Assembly (NCBI GenBank): GCA_946479825.1
Contig: CAMLHU010000115.1
Span: 1-6,899 of the forward strand
DNA: 6,899 nt
DNA from: an uncultured Gemmatimonadota bacterium
GTDB lineage: Bacteria > Gemmatimonadota > Gemmatimonadetes > Gemmatimonadales > GWC2-71-9
Direction: 5' to 3'
Shown here: piece after piece, positions 5,342 through 6,899 of the stretch
Position numbering within the stretch: the stretch's first letter is position 1
Layout of the letters: each line of letters opens with the position of its first letter
Position numbers and translations under genes: made by a program
Notes under the pieces: model-generated
What the model was told of the DNA's origin: nothing
Seen by the model: only the letters and a program-made list of their open reading frames with translations
Databases searched by the model: none

Positions 5342-6899
5342 ATCAGCACGACCACCAAGGCCGGACCCGCCGCCGCTTCGGGTGCCGCCGCGCCTGCCGT
5401 CCCCGTCCCCGCCCCCGCCCCGGCCGCGCCCGCGCCGTCGGCCCCCTCTTGGACCATCCGGGATTCCGAGAAGCTCTACAACGTGGCCGGGTGGGGCCTG
5501 GGCTACTTCCGGGTCAACCCGGCCGGGCACGTCGCCGTGCACCCGGACGGCAACGCGAAGCGGGGGCTCGACCTCTTCCAGCTGGCGATGGACCTCGAGG
5601 CGCAGGGGATCCGGCTGCCGCTCCTGCTCCGGTTCTCGGACATCCTCAAGTCGCGGCTCGAGATGCTGGCGGGCCAGTTCCGCCAGGCCATCAAGGAGTT
5701 CGGGTACGAGGGGTCGTACGCCACCGTCTATCCGATCAAGGTCAACCAGCAGCGCCACGTGGTGCAGGAGATCGTGGAGTTCGGCACGCCGCTCGGCGTC
5801 GGCCTCGAGTGCGGCTCCAAGCCGGAGCTGCAGGCCGTGCTCGGCATCTCCGAGAGCCCCGACCACCTGATCGTCTGCAACGGGTACAAGGACGAGGAGT
5901 TCCTCCGGCTGGCGCTGATGGGCCAGAAGCTGGGCCACCAGGTGTTCATCGTGGTGGAGCAGCTCAACGAGCTCGACACGCTGCTCCGCGTGGCCCAGGA
6001 GTTCGACGTGGTGCCCAACGTCGGGGTCCGGATCAAGCTCGCGACCGAGGGGTCGGGGCGCTGGGCCAAGAGCGGCGGGGAGAAGAGCAAGTTCGGGCTC
6101 GGCGCCTCCCAGCTCACCCGCTTCCTCGGCCGGCTCGAGGCCGAAGGGAAGAAGGACTGGCTCCGGCTGGTGCACTTCCACCTGGGGAGCCAGATCACCG
6201 ACATCCGGTTCATCAAGGCCGGGCTCGAGGAGGTCGCGCGGTTCTACGCCGAGCTCCGCAAGCTCGGGTTCGGCGTGACCCACGTGGACGTGGGCGGCGG
6301 GCTGGGCGTGGACTACGACGGCTCGCGGACCATCCGCCCGGCCAGCATGAACTACACCATGCGGGAATACGCCAACGACGTCGTGTACACCATCGGGACG
6401 GTGTGCCGCCAGCTTGGGTTGCCGCATCCGCACCTGATCTCGGAGTCGGGGCGCGCGATCACCGCGCACCACTCGCTGCTGCTGGTCAACGTGATCGACG
6501 TCGAGTCGCAGCTCGAGCCGGTGCTCCCGCCGCTCCGGCCCGACGCGCACCCGCTCCTCAAGGACATGCGCGACAACCTCGACGGGCTGGAGAGCTCCCC
6601 CGAGCGGATGGTCGAGGCGTTCCACGACGCCACCTTCGCGAAGGAGAAGGCGCAGGAGCTCTTCGCGAGCGGGGTCTTCTCGCTCCAGGACCGGGCCGAC
6701 GCGGAGCAGCTCTACCTCTGCACCGTGAACGCGGTGGCCCGGGCGACGGTGGAGGACCGCTCCTCCTTCGGCGACATCCAGGGCGACATCGACGCCACGC
6801 TGGTGGACCGCTACTTCTGCAACTTCTCGCTGTTCCAGTCGCTGCCCGACAGCTGGGCGATCGACCAGCTCTTCCCGATCATGCCGATCCACCGGCTGG
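5342..6899 (+). CDS. speA: Biosynthetic arginine decarboxylase SpeA (partial, C-terminus off the right edge)
   Basis: SpeA is the PLP-dependent fold-III enzyme converting arginine to agmatine and CO2, the first step of polyamine synthesis through agmatine. The 519 visible codons align along their length with E. coli SpeA by eye. Landmarks: YNVAGWGLGYF (46-56); YPIKVNQQ with PLP lysine K133; GEKSKFGLGA; HFHLGSQ (278-284); DVGGGLGVDY (316-325); SESGRAITAHH (from 367); GVFSLQDRADAEQLYL; and CNFSLFQSLPDSWAIDQLF near the edge. About 120-140 residues should be missing. Residues 7-36 are a Pro/Ala-rich, probably disordered extension. The start is odd: the frame has no ATG, GTG or TTG from its upstream stop (5312) until GTG 5483, which would begin inside the conserved core. 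ATC 5342 has a well-spaced GGAG and would give an N-terminus of (M)STTTKAGP. Either ATC is used or the true base is G. The enzyme itself is certain; the start is not. Confidence 0.95.
   Translation, partial: MSTTTKAGPAAASGAAAPAVPVPAPAPAAPAPSAPSWTIRDSEKLYNVAGWGLGYFRVNPAGHVAVHPDGNAKRGLDLFQLAMDLEAQGIRLPLLLRFSDILKSRLEMLAGQFRQAIKEFGYEGSYATVYPIKVNQQRHVVQEIVEFGTPLGVGLECGSKPELQAVLGISESPDHLIVCNGYKDEEFLRLALMGQKLGHQVFIVVEQLNELDTLLRVAQEFDVVPNVGVRIKLATEGSGRWAKSGGEKSKFGLGASQLTRFLGRLEAEGKKDWLRLVHFHLGSQITDIRFIKAGLEEVARFYAELRKLGFGVTHVDVGGGLGVDYDGSRTIRPASMNYTMREYANDVVYTIGTVCRQLGLPHPHLISESGRAITAHHSLLLVNVIDVESQLEPVLPPLRPDAHPLLKDMRDNLDGLESSPERMVEAFHDATFAKEKAQELFASGVFSLQDRADAEQLYLCTVNAVARATVEDRSSFGDIQGDIDATLVDRYFCNFSLFQSLPDSWAIDQLFPIMPIHRL

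Noticed and set aside
5483..5485. GTG as the speA start
   Set aside because: It would begin inside the conserved YNVAGWG segment and has only a weak purine stretch upstream; kept as the fallback if ATC is not used.
2556..5870. A plus-strand open frame of 1104 codons antisense to queC, the epimerase and the protease
   Set aside because: Long antisense frames are expected opposite GC-rich genes. The translation is Gly/Arg/Glu-rich without any recognisable domain, and it runs through speA in the wrong frame.
4931..6892. A minus-strand open frame of 653 codons opposite speA
   Set aside because: The translation is a low-complexity His/Glu/Val/Leu-rich shadow of the conserved speA coding strand.

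Overview
This is a GC-rich bacterial window (clearly above 65% GC, with G/C-ending codons in every gene). It reads as chromosomal housekeeping DNA from a free-living Gram-negative lineage. Gene content and style (Ser/Thr kinase-like proteins, -10 boxes set directly against start codons, heptamer repeats) would suit Gemmatimonadota or a relative. That placement is an impression and was not tested. I see no phage, transposase, CRISPR array, tRNA or rRNA.

Layout, left to right. (1) 1-880, minus: the 5' part of a Ser/Thr-kinase-like gene that runs off the left edge. All the core catalytic residues are replaced, so it looks like a pseudokinase. (2) 881-1096: a non-coding divergent region. On the plus strand it holds a well-formed promoter (TTGCGT, 17 nt, TAGGAT) with a perfect 12-bp palindrome in its spacer. 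About 115 nt downstream is a strong intrinsic terminator with no ORF between, so it is predicted to encode a small structured RNA, possibly containing an H-type pseudoknot. (3) 1097-5228, minus: a compact gene string read right to left. It comprises a site-2-type intramembrane metalloprotease with two CBS domains, a TIGR01777-type SDR epimerase, queC, queE and a degenerate HD-domain protein of the (p)ppGpp-hydrolase-like family. Gaps are 3 nt, 30 nt, 104 nt and a 4-nt GTGA overlap. The 104-nt gap is filled by heptamer repeats that fold into a stem of about 34 bp. (4) 5229-5341: a divergent promoter region. (5) 5342-6899, plus: biosynthetic arginine decarboxylase speA, cut by the right edge. 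Its best-supported start is the non-canonical codon ATC.

How the genes work together. QueE makes 7-carboxy-7-deazaguanine and QueC converts it to preQ0, the precursor of queuosine in tRNA; QueD and QueF are not in the window. The protease and epimerase share the transcription unit but have no obvious biochemical link to it. SpeA starts polyamine synthesis from arginine. The most unusual points are the orphan RNA locus, two enzyme-fold proteins with degraded active sites (pseudokinase and pseudo-HD), the hairpin between queC and queE, the ATC start of speA, and -10 boxes placed exactly where leaderless mRNAs would be expected.
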